A stretch of DNA of 64,000 nucleotides, from positions 1-64,000 of the forward strand of contig JAFLEI010000030.1 in NCBI GenBank assembly GCA_017301975.1, in the 5' to 3' direction. This DNA comes from Verrucomicrobiota bacterium (lineage in GTDB: Bacteria; Verrucomicrobiota; Verrucomicrobiia; Verrucomicrobiales; Verrucomicrobiaceae). The notes below the pieces were generated by a model. That model saw only the letters and a list, made by a program, of their open reading frames with translations. It was not told where the DNA came from and made no database searches. The translations under genes and the position numbers were made by a program. Shown here one piece after another: positions 25,321 through 33,501 of this stretch; the first letter of the stretch is position 1, and every line of letters starts with the position of its first letter.

Positions 25321-26363
25321 GCTTCGTGCTGTCCCTCCACAAGCTCGGCGCAGGACAGGGCCTGCCAGTTTTCTTTGAAAGGATCAGGAGCTGGTTCTTT
25401 GGACACTTTGGAAACGGTTTGATCAACGTTGCGGCGCACCTCTTCATTGAGCTCGCGCAGATCAGCGGAGGACATCCAGCCGTGATCACGGGCAAAATCT
25501 TCCGCCACCTGCAGGCAGTCGCGCGCCGAAGCCCCCTGCCGCTTGGTGTCAGGAATGTAGGAAGCATCATCGTGCTCGCCATGCCCGGCCAGGCGCAGCA
25601 GCGTGCCCACGATCATCTGCGGACCACCACCCGCACGTGCCCTGTCTGCCGCAGCCCGGAAGGCCTTCAGGCAGGAGGCGAGATCCGTGGCGTCCACTGT
25701 CACGCCTTCGATGCCATAGCCCGCCGCACGGTCCACCAGATTCTCACAGGCATACTGGCGGGTGTTGGGGGTGGAATAGGCATACTGATTGTTCGCGATG
25801 CTGACGATGATGGGCAGCTTTTCCACCGCCGCCATGTTCAGACCTTCATGAAAAGCCCCGGTGGAGGTTCCCCCATCGCCAATGCTGGTGGCCCCGATGC
25901 TGTCTGCCAACGTGCCGGACAGACGCCGGGCGAAAAGCCCCCCGGCCACCACGGAAAGAAGGCTGCCCAGATGGCTGATCATGGCCAGATGCCCTTCTTT
26001 CGGACGCCCACGGTGGATGTTGCCATCCCGGCCGCGCATGGGGCCGGTGACGGCGCCGAGGTAGGTGCGGACACAGTCGAGAATGGGTTCGCCAAAGGCG
26101 ATGCGACCCGCCTGGTCACGAATCAGGGGACCGTAGATGTCCCTGCCCTTGCGAAGCTGAACGCCAAGAGCGGCGCTGAAGGCCTCCTGGCCTTTGCCCA
26201 GGTAGACTCCGCCCACGATACGCCCCCCCGCCCGATAGAGCGAACCAAGCTTCTCCTCCAACACCCGCGACAGCAACATATGCTGGTAGGTGAGGAGAAA
26301 TTGATCGCGAAAATCGGATGTCAGGTCGGTTTCGACGCAGTTGATCGATGAAGCAGGTGCCAC
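25317..26363 (-). CDS. 2-oxoacid dehydrogenase E1 component, alpha subunit
   Basis: The 348-aa protein has the thiamine-diphosphate motif starting IGDGGTSTGAFHEGLN and ending IANNQYA, with Mg2+ and cofactor ligands. The length and HxxD-type segments are normal for E1alpha. The start codon appears to be GTG 26363 (V/M APASS); no better ATG is available without cutting into conserved sequence. It is the first gene of the E1alpha-E1beta-E2 operon and faces the orphan gene at 26587 across an AT-rich gap. Confidence 0.93.
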   Translation of the reverse strand: MAPASSINCVETDLTSDFRDQFLLTYQHMLLSRVLEEKLGSLYRAGGRIVGGVYLGKGQEAFSAALGVQLRKGRDIYGPLIRDQAGRIAFGEPILDCVRTYLGAVTGPMRGRDGNIHRGRPKEGHLAMISHLGSLLSVVAGGLFARRLSGTLADSIGATSIGDGGTSTGAFHEGLNMAAVEKLPIIVSIANNQYAYSTPNTRQYACENLVDRAAGYGIEGVTVDATDLASCLKAFRAAADRARAGGGPQMIVGTLLRLAGHGEHDDASYIPDTKRQGASARDCLQVAEDFARDHGWMSSADLRELNEEVRRNVDQTVSKVSKEPAPDPFKENWQALSCAELVEGQHEA

Positions 26364-26586
26364 GAGTTACATTTGGTATCAAGGGCAGCAGTTTCGTCAA
26401 TAGCATCGCGGCAAGGAATCCGCTACTCGGGCAGAAATATTCGCGCATGTGGCATCCCTTCCGCTTTCCCTGAAAATGTCTTTTTAATATTTTGAGTGAC
26501 AAACCGAGAAGAATTTGTATAAAATGTTTGAAATTTCAATAACTCAGTGCATTTTTAATAAACATCTCTGAAATTTTTAGAAAACT
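26364..26586. promoter_or_regulatory. AT-rich divergent promoter region
   Basis: This 223-bp region separates the divergent E1alpha operon and the 26587 gene. The part from about 26475 is very AT-rich in an otherwise GC-rich window. A candidate -35 TTGAAA is at 26528-26533, followed after 17 bp by T-rich -10-like sequence; TATAAAAT near 26518-26525 is another -10-like match. Which promoter is used cannot be decided. The AT-rich tract may also be a nucleoid-protein binding site. Confidence 0.4.
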
Positions 26587-27147
26587 ATGGAATCACTCAA
26601 CGCCACTGCTGCTGCTGATCCTGCATTCGCTGGCTTTCATCTTCAAAGTTATGGAAGTCTGCTGCTGCCGGACCATCCCATCCGCTTTGGATTCCAAGTG
26701 GACATCGTTCCTGACAACTGCCCCACCAGCATCCTCTTTGGCCTCGTCAGCCGTGATCCTGTGAATGGCGGCAATGCCAAGACCACGGGCTTTGCTGTGC
26801 GGGTGGATCTGGAAATGCGCGAAGTCTGGGATGCCCTGAACAGCAGCGGCCTCGTCGGCTGGGTGGAGCACCCCAAGGGACTCGCAGGTTTCACCGATGA
26901 AGAACCCCTGCTCCTCGGCTGGGAGATCGAATATTACGGCCACGCCTTGATTCCCAAGCTCATCGTGGCGGATCAGCAGTGGCTCTATCCGGCCATCCAG
27001 TGCCCGCATCCCATGGTCATGGAGACCGTGATCGGCTGGCAGGGCGAATGGGAGCGTGATCCAAGGGCCACCTTCCTGCACCCCGCCCTCTGGCGCGAGC
27101 AGCTCCCCATGCACTCCGCCCAGCAGCCCGAGGCCATGGCGGCTTAG
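26587..27147 (+). CDS. Orphan protein, unknown function
   Basis: The 186-aa product has no signal peptide or membrane segment. It is predicted to be a mixed alpha/beta soluble protein rich in Trp and Pro, with a regular pattern such as LLGWEIEYYGHALIPKLIV and VIGWQGEWERDP. No family is recognised. It has its own AT-rich upstream region and no operon partner. ATG 26587 is the first start after that region. Confidence 0.7.
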   Translation: MESLNATAAADPAFAGFHLQSYGSLLLPDHPIRFGFQVDIVPDNCPTSILFGLVSRDPVNGGNAKTTGFAVRVDLEMREVWDALNSSGLVGWVEHPKGLAGFTDEEPLLLGWEIEYYGHALIPKLIVADQQWLYPAIQCPHPMVMETVIGWQGEWERDPRATFLHPALWREQLPMHSAQQPEAMAA

Positions 27148-27238
27148 GCCGTTCATTCTCAAAGGGATCTTTCGGAGAACCAGGCAATCTCAAGCTCCGG
27201 CTTGAATCCCGCTGTTTTTCCCGTTACCAGACGGGCAC

Positions 27239-28246
27239 ATGAAAAACACGGAAAGTCGCATCCTCATCACCGGCGGAGCCGGATTCATCGGCAGCGCCCT
27301 CGTCTGGGAGCTCAACCGCCGGGGCTGCGAAAACATCGTCGTCTGCGACCGCCTGAGCACGGACGAAAAGTGGAAAAACCTCGTCCCGCTCAAATTTGCC
27401 GACTACATCGACGGCAACGACCTCCTGCAGGCCGTGGTAAACAGCCCCGCCAAGCTGGGCCGCTTTGACCACATCCTGCACCTCGGCGCCTGCTCCGCCA
27501 CGACCGAGCGCGACGCGGACTACCTCATGCGGAACAACTACGAGTTCACCAAGCAGCTCTGCCAATGGTCGCTCGCCACTCAGGCCCGCTTCGTCTACGC
27601 TTCCTCCGCCGCGACCTATGGCGATGGTGCCCACGGCATGGACGACCAGATGGCCGACATTCACGCGCTGCGTCCGCTGAACATGTACGGCTACTCCAAG
27701 CACCTCTTCGACCTCCACGCCCGGCGCGAAGGATGGCTGCCGAACATCGTCGGCCTCAAGTACTTCAACGTCTACGGCCCCAATGAAGACCACAAGGCCG
27801 ACATGCGCAGCCTCGTGCACAAGGCCTGCGGCCAGATCCTCGCCACCGGCAAGGTCCAGCTCTTCAAATCCCACCGCCCCGACTACAAAGACGGCGAGCA
27901 AATGCGCGACTTTCTCTACGTCAAAGACGCCATCCGCATGACCCTCCACCTGGCTGAAACCCCAGCCGCCGGCGGCCTCTTCAACCTCGGCTCCGGCAAA
28001 GCCCACACCTGGGTCGAGCTCGCCACCGCCATTTTCACCGCCCTCGGCAAGGAACCCAACATCGAGTTCATCGACATGCCCGAGCATCTGCAGTCCAAGT
28101 ACCAATACTACACCTGCGCCGACATCACCAAACTGCGCGGCTCAGGGTTCAAGACGGAGATCACGCCGCTGGCGGAAGCCGTGCGGGATTATGTGCAGGG
28201 GTATCTCGTGCCAGACAAGCGGCTGGGGGATGAGGTGGCTAAATGA
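27239..28246 (+). CDS. hldD: ADP-L-glycero-D-manno-heptose-6-epimerase
   Basis: HldD epimerises ADP-D,D-heptose to ADP-L,D-heptose, the donor for the LPS inner core. The 335-aa protein is an extended short-chain dehydrogenase with NADP-binding ITGGAGFIGS near the N-terminus and the catalytic YGYSK (about residues 149-153). FNVYGPNE and the C-terminal YTCADITKLR are family-typical. With waaA it shows that heptose-containing LPS core is made, as in Gram-negative envelopes. Confidence 0.93.
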   Translation: MKNTESRILITGGAGFIGSALVWELNRRGCENIVVCDRLSTDEKWKNLVPLKFADYIDGNDLLQAVVNSPAKLGRFDHILHLGACSATTERDADYLMRNNYEFTKQLCQWSLATQARFVYASSAATYGDGAHGMDDQMADIHALRPLNMYGYSKHLFDLHARREGWLPNIVGLKYFNVYGPNEDHKADMRSLVHKACGQILATGKVQLFKSHRPDYKDGEQMRDFLYVKDAIRMTLHLAETPAAGGLFNLGSGKAHTWVELATAIFTALGKEPNIEFIDMPEHLQSKYQYYTCADITKLRGSGFKTEITPLAEAVRDYVQGYLVPDKRLGDEVAK

Positions 28247-28327
28247 CTACATCTGAGCCACAGCCGCCTCGCGGCTTGAAACGCGACAGTGGCGGTGAAA
28301 GCAGCCATAACCGTTGGCTACAGCGCC

Positions 28328-28726
28328 TCAGTGATTCTTCGATTGCAGGGACGAGCGCATCTGATCAAGCACATTGGGGTCTATGAATTTCGAATTGGTC
28401 TCGATGTATTCCCCCACATTTGTCGGCGTCGCACTGCACTGCCAAAGTCCCATCACCACAGTGAAACCTACCCCTATCCAATAGCCAACCATTTGCTTTG
28501 GTAGCCACGACGAAACACCCCAAGTGGCCAGAGAGAATAGAATCGGCATTACGAACAACGAGCCAAGATACATAGGTATCGGACCATTTCCTGCTATTGC
28601 GCCCATCCGCTTGAGCTTCATGGTGAACGGAATGCCAAAGAACAAAACGATCAATGGATGGATGACGAAGAACGATCCTGCAACGAGTCCGATTATCCAA
28701 GCAACACAGAGTAAAATGAAGTTCAT
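28328..28726 (-). CDS. Orphan membrane protein, about four TM segments
   Basis: The 132-aa protein from ATG 28726 (MNFILLCVAW) is mostly hydrophobic. Segments at about 3-20, 22-36, 55-74 and 82-97 can cross the membrane. A polar C-terminus (VGEYIETNSKFIDPNVLDQM) follows. It has lower GC than hldD and starts a run of three minus-strand orphan genes. No family recognised. Base composition and context suggest recent acquisition. Confidence 0.6.
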   Translation of the reverse strand: MNFILLCVAWIIGLVAGSFFVIHPLIVLFFGIPFTMKLKRMGAIAGNGPIPMYLGSLFVMPILFSLATWGVSSWLPKQMVGYWIGVGFTVVMGLWQCSATPTNVGEYIETNSKFIDPNVLDQMRSSLQSKNH

Positions 28727-28932
28727 GTTGTGATTTCTTTTTATTTTTAAGTCGTTGATGACAAACAATTCTGACTTGTACGATTACAGCATCATGGGCC
28801 GCAGTTTTGTCGAGCCCCAACGGGCTGGCGGTTTCGCAGAGGAAGCTTTTGCCGCAAATGTGCGCCATAGGCAACTGGATTGCATCAACGTCCCCAAACT
28901 CAGCGCACCCAGTCGGCGAGACGTGACCGATT

Positions 28933-29856
28933 TCATTTAGGTAACATCTCGAACGTGATTGGCGGAAAGTGAAGAGAACGCAACCAAGGTAGGCTGACCC
29001 AAATGACGCAGATCCAAGTGTAAATTGAAAGAACCATGCGAAGGCGACCAAGGATGCGTATGCTGCGAAGTAATCTGGGAATCTGCTCTGGACTCATGGT
29101 CTGGTCATCAAGCAAGTGCATTGCCCGATCTACAAGTACAACAGAGGTTACCAGAAGGAGCGCAGAGGAGAGGCTTGTGAGATGGAAAGGGAGAAAAGCG
29201 GGAGGGTGAATGACTGGAGTAATGAGGGTCAGCAGCGGCTGACTATCCCACCATGACTCCAAATCCTGCCATTCACTATAAAGCCAAACCTTCGCGAGAA
29301 AAATCGCCACACCAACAAGCGCAATTGTGAGCCAAATCTGCTTGAATGATGATCTATATGTCGAGCGAACGTCCATCTCGAGCTGCTGGTAATCAGACGC
29401 ACGAAACGCAAAACCAATATAGATGAGCGGACCGAAGAAAATTGCAGACGCCTTCAGCATCAAAACTGATAGTACCAGCGACATGCCGATAAGCTGGAAG
29501 CGAAAAAACTCTCCCAAAGATTTAACCGGCTTAACATCATAAACACAGTAAGGGCACTCACCTGTTGTTGCGTGTAGGGGATGAATGCGGTCATGCGCAA
29601 CACGCCCCGTCATGACCTGCCAAACTGCAATTTCAATGTAAAAGAATACCAACTCGCGAATTCCAACTTCTATGGCCTGATGCCGATTAAGGTAATGAGA
29701 GACGATACTCCAAGTCCAACCCACCGACATCAACAGCATGAACAATCCGATTGTCGGATTACTTGCGATCAGGTACAGAAGCCCAATTGAGGTAAGGGCA
29801 GTGTCCAAGATTGCAAAAAAACCCGGTCTTGGTGTGTGCTCATGTGGTGTCTCCAT
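28933..29856 (-). CDS. Orphan membrane protein with several TM segments
   Basis: The 307-aa protein has hydrophobic stretches at about residues 14-32, 34-52, 66-83, 122-150, 171-190 and 220-245, and a last one near 280-295. A CPYC motif (GECPYCVYDV, about residue 98) could be redox-active or bind metal. No transporter or enzyme signature is visible. It lies between the two other orphan membrane genes in the same orientation. AT-richer codon use than the core genes. Confidence 0.65.
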   Translation of the reverse strand: METPHEHTPRPGFFAILDTALTSIGLLYLIASNPTIGLFMLLMSVGWTWSIVSHYLNRHQAIEVGIRELVFFYIEIAVWQVMTGRVAHDRIHPLHATTGECPYCVYDVKPVKSLGEFFRFQLIGMSLVLSVLMLKASAIFFGPLIYIGFAFRASDYQQLEMDVRSTYRSSFKQIWLTIALVGVAIFLAKVWLYSEWQDLESWWDSQPLLTLITPVIHPPAFLPFHLTSLSSALLLVTSVVLVDRAMHLLDDQTMSPEQIPRLLRSIRILGRLRMVLSIYTWICVIWVSLPWLRSLHFPPITFEMLPK

Positions 29857-30126
29857 GGATTCTGTTTCTTGGCCTAACGTTTAAACGCGCCCTCCCTTCT
29901 GAGCAGCGTAGCGCGTCGAACACAGACTGAAGGTTGGAGTGACGGAAAAGCAAGTGTGACACTTCAGCCCGGCGACTTGATTCGAAGAGTTAATAAAGCT
30001 ATTCGTTCAAGGATCAGTCAAAGGCGGCGGGAAGCGCCGATGAAACGACGGATTCCATACGCGCCGTTGCCTGCATCCGTTTTGTTCGCCTTGTTTTGGT
30101 GTAACAGCTTCGCATCTGGGTGTGTG
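29857..30126. other. Gap between orphan genes carrying a structured repeat
   Basis: No gene is seen. It contains one copy of a diverged repeat (30028-30097). On the minus strand, GTTAGGCC lies 8 nt before the next gene's ATG region, and GGCCTAA overlaps the upstream gene's end. This pairing is reminiscent of integron attC ends, but the rest of an attC structure is not demonstrable. Confidence 0.35.
30028..30097 (-). repeat. Diverged structured repeat, copy A
   Basis: This copy aligns with 30710-30783 at roughly three bases in four over about 70 bp, sharing CGGGAAGC, CGATGA, ACGAC and TGCCTGCAT. On the minus strand both can form a hairpin; here the arms are CGGAT and ATCCG, while copy B has CAGAT and ATCTG, a compensated base change. 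The two copies flank exactly one gene (30127-30627). Confidence 0.55.
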
Positions 30127-30627
30127 TTAGTTTAGGCCGTGACGGGGCTGTGAGATGTCACCAAATTTCTGGATCAAATCAGAACAAGCATGTGCTCGCA
30201 AAGAGTCGCCCTTGGCGGTGTAGCTCATCTGCCTCTGCTTCATGTCGCTCAAGAGTATGTCTCTGAAAAATCGAGAATCAGGACCGGGTAAAAACGTCTT
30301 GAGTAATCCCGTCACCATGAATGTCCCAAAAAATCCGGCGACACCCCAATACCAACGATACATCACAATGCCCACGACGATCATCATGAGCAGCCCAAGA
30401 GCAAAAAAAATGTTCCTGGAGGTCTGCGACTTCGGAGTGATGGCATCTTGAAGTCCTCGGTTAGCGATAGAAGCTCCCTGCGCTACGCTCTCTCTGATCA
30501 AGTCGTCCTCCGTGGGACCGCCCATCAATCGGACGCCCCAGTAGTGAGTCGCTCCTTGCATGGCCATCGTGTAGGCACCGAGTGCGGCAACGGCGATTCC
30601 GAGTCCACAATATACAAATGGGTTCAT
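30127..30627 (-). CDS. Orphan membrane protein between two copies of a repeat
   Basis: The 166-aa protein from ATG 30627 (MNPFVYCGLGIAVAALGAY) has an N-terminal TM segment and a hydrophobic pair at about 74-110 (IFFALGLLMMIVVGIVMY and GVAGFFGTFMVTGLL). A polar C-terminal tail has a basic, Gln-rich stretch. No family recognised. The flanking repeats at 30028 and 30710, about 680 bp apart, give it the look of a single-gene cassette. Confidence 0.6.
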   Translation of the reverse strand: MNPFVYCGLGIAVAALGAYTMAMQGATHYWGVRLMGGPTEDDLIRESVAQGASIANRGLQDAITPKSQTSRNIFFALGLLMMIVVGIVMYRWYWGVAGFFGTFMVTGLLKTFLPGPDSRFFRDILLSDMKQRQMSYTAKGDSLRAHACSDLIQKFGDISQPRHGLN

Positions 30628-30709
30628 TAGCGTGGGAGTGCGTTGGTTTCTTGCCTTAACGTAGAAAGCTGAGCCACCGCCGACTGGCGGCGTCAACAGC
30701 GACGCCAAA

Positions 30710-30783
30710 CGGGAAGCATCGATGACACGACAGATGCCATGCAAGCCTGTGCCTGCATCTGCTTTTTTTCGTCCTCGGTTGGG
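30710..30783 (-). repeat. Diverged structured repeat, copy B
   Basis: See copy A at 30028. On the minus strand this copy has GCAGATGC and GCATCTGT arms that form a hairpin, and it is followed by further short hairpins before the start of the orphan gene. It lies about 680 bp from copy A. Confidence 0.55.
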
Positions 30784-30819
30784 CTGGCATGGTCTGGGCA
30801 GGCAACTGGTGGACTACGT

Positions 30820-30843
30820 CAAGGTAGGGGTTTACCCCCCTTG
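30820..30843 (+). promoter_or_regulatory. Palindrome upstream of the 30877 gene, candidate operator
   Basis: CAAGG (30820-30824) pairs with CCTTG (30839-30843), and GGGG (30827-30830) with CCCC (30835-30838), around a TTTA centre. It ends 33 nt before ATG 30877. The symmetry suggests a regulator-binding site or a short hairpin in the leader. No regulator can be named. Confidence 0.35.
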
Positions 30844-30876
30844 CTATCCGGGCCACTCACCCGTCAGTGCGTTCCT

Positions 30877-31254
30877 ATGTCAGACAAAATCAAAAAGCGG
30901 TTCGGAATTTGGATGGACACTCACCACGCGACCATCATCGGCTACGACCCCGCCGCCGCCGTGTTCACCGTCCTAGGTCAGGCCAAGAATCCAGGTCCGG
31001 GCTCCAACTCGAGTGAGAATGCGGCGAACCATCTCGAAATCACCCTGATTCACAAATTCTTCAAAGAGATCGACCACCATCTGGTGAACGCGGATGAAGT
31101 TCACATCACCGGCAGCGGCACGATCCAGGAGCAGTTCGTCCACCACCTCGCCGAAACGCCCCAGTTCAAAAAGACGGTCGTATCCCAAAGCACCTCCAAT
31201 CCGATGAGTGATGAAAGGCTGGTGGAGTTCATCACCAGCCATTTCAAAAACTAG
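30877..31254 (+). CDS. Small conserved protein, possibly related to eRF1-like/hibernation-associated proteins
   Basis: The 125-aa product starts MSDKIKKRFGIWMDTHHATIIGY. It has the pattern GxWxD-x-x-A near the N-terminus, then a charged helix HKFFKEIDHHLVNADEVHITGSG and a C-terminal MSDERLVEFITSHF. This general layout resembles small proteins often found near ribosome-hibernation factors in Bacteroidota, but the likeness is from memory and weak. Soluble, no signal peptide. Transcribed from its own region with a palindrome just upstream. Confidence 0.55.
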   Translation: MSDKIKKRFGIWMDTHHATIIGYDPAAAVFTVLGQAKNPGPGSNSSENAANHLEITLIHKFFKEIDHHLVNADEVHITGSGTIQEQFVHHLAETPQFKKTVVSQSTSNPMSDERLVEFITSHFKN

Positions 31255-31697
31255 GGGTCCGCCCCTGCGCAGCGCCTGCTTGGGCGTTGCGGCTGTCATG
31301 GCTGGGCCTCTGCCTCGTTGGCCTATGGGAGATCGCAGACCTCCATGCCTTGAATCAAGCCCTGCTTAAGGGTGAAACGATGCCCCTCGCGATCATCGGC
31401 AAGCAGGACACCGGCCCTGTCGTGCACGATCTGATGCACCTCGACTTGGATGCGCCCATCGTCCTCCGGGTGAAAAGCCAGCGGCTCCACATGCGGATCG
31501 ATCTCGCTCCACTGCTCCAGCCAGTGACCGCGCATCTCTGCAAGCCCACGGACAAACCACCTTTGAACGCCTACGGCCAGGCCGTGTCTGGCAGCCCGCT
31601 GCACATGAGGACCGCCTCCAAGGCAGCCTATTTTTGGATTCTTGGGGGCATTCCGGCAGTCGACAGCGGGCCTTTGGCATGCTAAACACCACGCCCC
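31255..31697. other. Gap upstream of trpA with a truncated NTF2-like fragment
   Basis: No intact gene was found. The minus strand holds a fragment of an NTF2/SnoaL-like protein (31323-31604). The remainder, 31605-31697, must hold the trpA promoter but shows no clear elements. The high density of hairpin-forming GC-rich sequence around 31255-31310 is not explained. Confidence 0.4.
31323..31604 (-). pseudogene. Fragment of an NTF2/SnoaL-like protein
   Basis: The C-terminal 75 or so residues read HWLEQWSEIDPHVEPLAF, GRIQVEVHQIVHDRAG, GHRFTLKQGLIQGMEV. This is the pattern of the second half of SnoaL-like/NTF2-fold proteins (acidic strand, long middle, then FTL-x-x-G-I). The first half of the fold is absent: the in-frame upstream sequence (from GTG 31604) is not NTF2-like. 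Most likely a truncated remnant; alternatively a divergent small protein. Confidence 0.4.
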
Positions 31698-32510
31698 ATG
31701 TCAGCCCCTACCAACCGTCTCGACGCCCGTTTTGCCCAGCTTCGCACTCAGAAGAAGAAGGCCTTTGTCGCCTATGTCTGCGCCGGTGATCCGACGCTGG
31801 ATGCTACGATCGACATCGTGCTGGCGCTGGAGCGGGCGGGTGCGGACGTCGTCGAGCTTGGCGTCCCCTTTTCCGATCCGCTGGCGGACGGGGTGGTGAA
31901 CCAGATGGCGGCGGACCGGGCGCTGAAGGCCGGTGCCTCCACGCCGAAGGTGCTGGAGATGATCCGCCAGCTCCGCACGAAATCCCAGATCCCTCTGGTG
32001 CTCTTCACCTACCTGAACCCCGTCTATGCCTATGGCTACGAGCGCTTCCACATCGACGCCGCCGCCGCCGGGGCCGATGGCATCCTCGTGCTCGACCTCC
32101 CGCCGGATGAAGCCGCGCAAAACACCGAGCTGAAGCCCACGCCGGAGTTGCGCCACATCCAGCTCATCGCCCCGACATCCTCGACCGAACGCATCACCAA
32201 CATCGCGAAAAGTGCTGAAGGTTTTGTTTATTACGTGAGCCGCCTCGGCGTGACAGGTGCACAGGTGGAAGTTGCTTCGGGCATCGCCGAGCAGGTGGCC
32301 ATCATCCAGGCCGCCACCGACGTGCCCGTGTGCGTGGGCTTCGGCGTGTCCAATCCCGTCCAAGCCGCCGAGATCGCCAGCAAAGCCGATGGCGTCGTGG
32401 TGGGCAGCGCCATCGTAAAACTCATTGAGCAAAACGGCACCGCGCCGGATTGTGCCGCCAAGGTGGAAGCCTTTGTGAAGCCGCTGGTGGATGCCGTCCA
32501 CGCACTCTAA
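31698..32510 (+). CDS. trpA: Tryptophan synthase alpha subunit
   Basis: TrpA cleaves indole-3-glycerol phosphate to indole and glyceraldehyde-3-phosphate; indole passes to TrpB. The 270-aa protein has the catalytic Glu in VVELGVPFSDPLADG and the acid in LVLDLPPDE, plus the flexible GVTGA loop. It is a (beta/alpha)8 barrel of normal length. trpB and the rest of the pathway are not in the window. Confidence 0.95.
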   Translation: MSAPTNRLDARFAQLRTQKKKAFVAYVCAGDPTLDATIDIVLALERAGADVVELGVPFSDPLADGVVNQMAADRALKAGASTPKVLEMIRQLRTKSQIPLVLFTYLNPVYAYGYERFHIDAAAAGADGILVLDLPPDEAAQNTELKPTPELRHIQLIAPTSSTERITNIAKSAEGFVYYVSRLGVTGAQVEVASGIAEQVAIIQAATDVPVCVGFGVSNPVQAAEIASKADGVVVGSAIVKLIEQNGTAPDCAAKVEAFVKPLVDAVHAL

Positions 32511-32552
32511 TTTCTGCCATTCCGCATTCCCCACCCCTCATTCCGCATTTCC

Positions 32553-33365
32553 ATGACCCTCAACTTCACCAAAATGAACGGCGCCGGCAATGACTTCGTC
32601 ATGCTGGACAATCGCGACCTTTCCATCTCGCTGACCAAGGAGCAGATCGAAAAGCTCTGCGACCGCCATCGCGGCATCGGAGCCGATGGACTGCTCTGCG
32701 TGGAGCCCGCCACGGCGGACGGCGACTTCAAGATGCGCTACTACAACGCCGACGGCGGCGAGGCCGAAATGTGCGGCAATGGCGCGCGCTGCTTTGGCCG
32801 CTTCGTCAACCATCTGCATGGCGACAAGCTGACCAAGATCCGCTTTGAGACCCAGGCCGGCATCATTTCCGCCGAGTTCGAGGGCGGTCACGTGCGCATC
32901 AACATGAGCGCCCCGCACAGCCTCAAGCTCTCCCAGCACCTGGAAGTGGCCGGGGCCGGGCTGACCGTGCACAGCGTGAACACCGGCGTGCCGCATGCCG
33001 TGGTGATGGTGGATGATCTGGAAGTCGTGCCCATCCGTGAATGGGGCGCGGCCCTGCGCTTTCATGAGGCATTCAAGCCGAAGGGCACCAATGCGAACTT
33101 CGCCACGGTGCTTGGGCCAGGCAGCATCGCCATCCGCACCTACGAACGCGGCGTGGAGGACGAAACCCTCGCCTGCGGCACCGGCATGGTCGGCTGCGCG
33201 CTGGTTTACCACGAACTCACCGGCGAGCCCAGCCCCATCAGCGTTCTCGTCAAAGGCGGAGACACGCTCAAAGTCGGCTTCGAAGAGCCGGACAAGAGTG
33301 AGTACACCAATGTGACGCTGTTTGGACCGGCGGACTTTGTGTTTACGGGGAGCGTCACCATCTGA
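32553..33365 (+). CDS. dapF: Diaminopimelate epimerase
   Basis: DapF interconverts LL- and meso-diaminopimelate, needed for lysine and peptidoglycan. The 270-aa protein has both catalytic cysteines, Cys74 in EMCGNGARC and Cys208 in ACGTGMVG, and starts MTLNFTKMNGAGNDF as expected. It is followed by dapA on the same strand, 136 bp away, consistent with a loose lysine-pathway group. Confidence 0.95.
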   Translation: MTLNFTKMNGAGNDFVMLDNRDLSISLTKEQIEKLCDRHRGIGADGLLCVEPATADGDFKMRYYNADGGEAEMCGNGARCFGRFVNHLHGDKLTKIRFETQAGIISAEFEGGHVRINMSAPHSLKLSQHLEVAGAGLTVHSVNTGVPHAVVMVDDLEVVPIREWGAALRFHEAFKPKGTNANFATVLGPGSIAIRTYERGVEDETLACGTGMVGCALVYHELTGEPSPISVLVKGGDTLKVGFEEPDKSEYTNVTLFGPADFVFTGSVTI

Positions 33366-33387
33366 CCAGGTGCTTTCCACCCCGAGA

Positions 33388-33470
33388 GACTGAGAACTGA
33401 GGGAGCCAGCGCTCAGGCCGCCGCCCCCCACAATTTCCAATTTTCAGTTTTCATTTCTCAGTTTTCAGTC
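33388..33470. repeat. Inverted repeat between dapF and dapA
   Basis: GACTGAGAACTGAG (33388-33401) and CTCAGTTTTCAGTC (33457-33470) form 14-bp arms with one mismatch, enclosing about 55 bp that contains further TTTTCAGTTTTCA repeats. No T-run directly follows, so termination is uncertain. It resembles the short interspersed AACTGAAAACTGA-type sequences seen between genes in some genomes. Confidence 0.5.
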
Positions 33471-33501
33471 CGACAAATCCCGCCCTTTTCCCCACCGCCC
33501 C

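Larger units (their letters stand above)
30628..30876. other. Gap with structured repeat and a palindrome before the next gene
   Basis: No gene. It contains copy B of the repeat (30710-30783), strong hairpins such as GGCGTC/GACGCC and GCCGCC/GGCGG near 30675-30710 on the minus strand, and a palindrome at 30820-30843 upstream of the 30877 gene. The region is therefore dense in potential structure. Confidence 0.4.

Noticed and set aside
23164..25422. A 752-codon plus-strand open frame
   Set aside because: It is antisense to the E1beta and E2 genes, which have full motif sets. High GC leaves few stops in antisense frames.
28247..30876. A definite integron
   Set aside because: No integrase is present, only one gene is flanked by two repeat copies, and the attC-like ends are incomplete. 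Kept only as a cassette-like observation.
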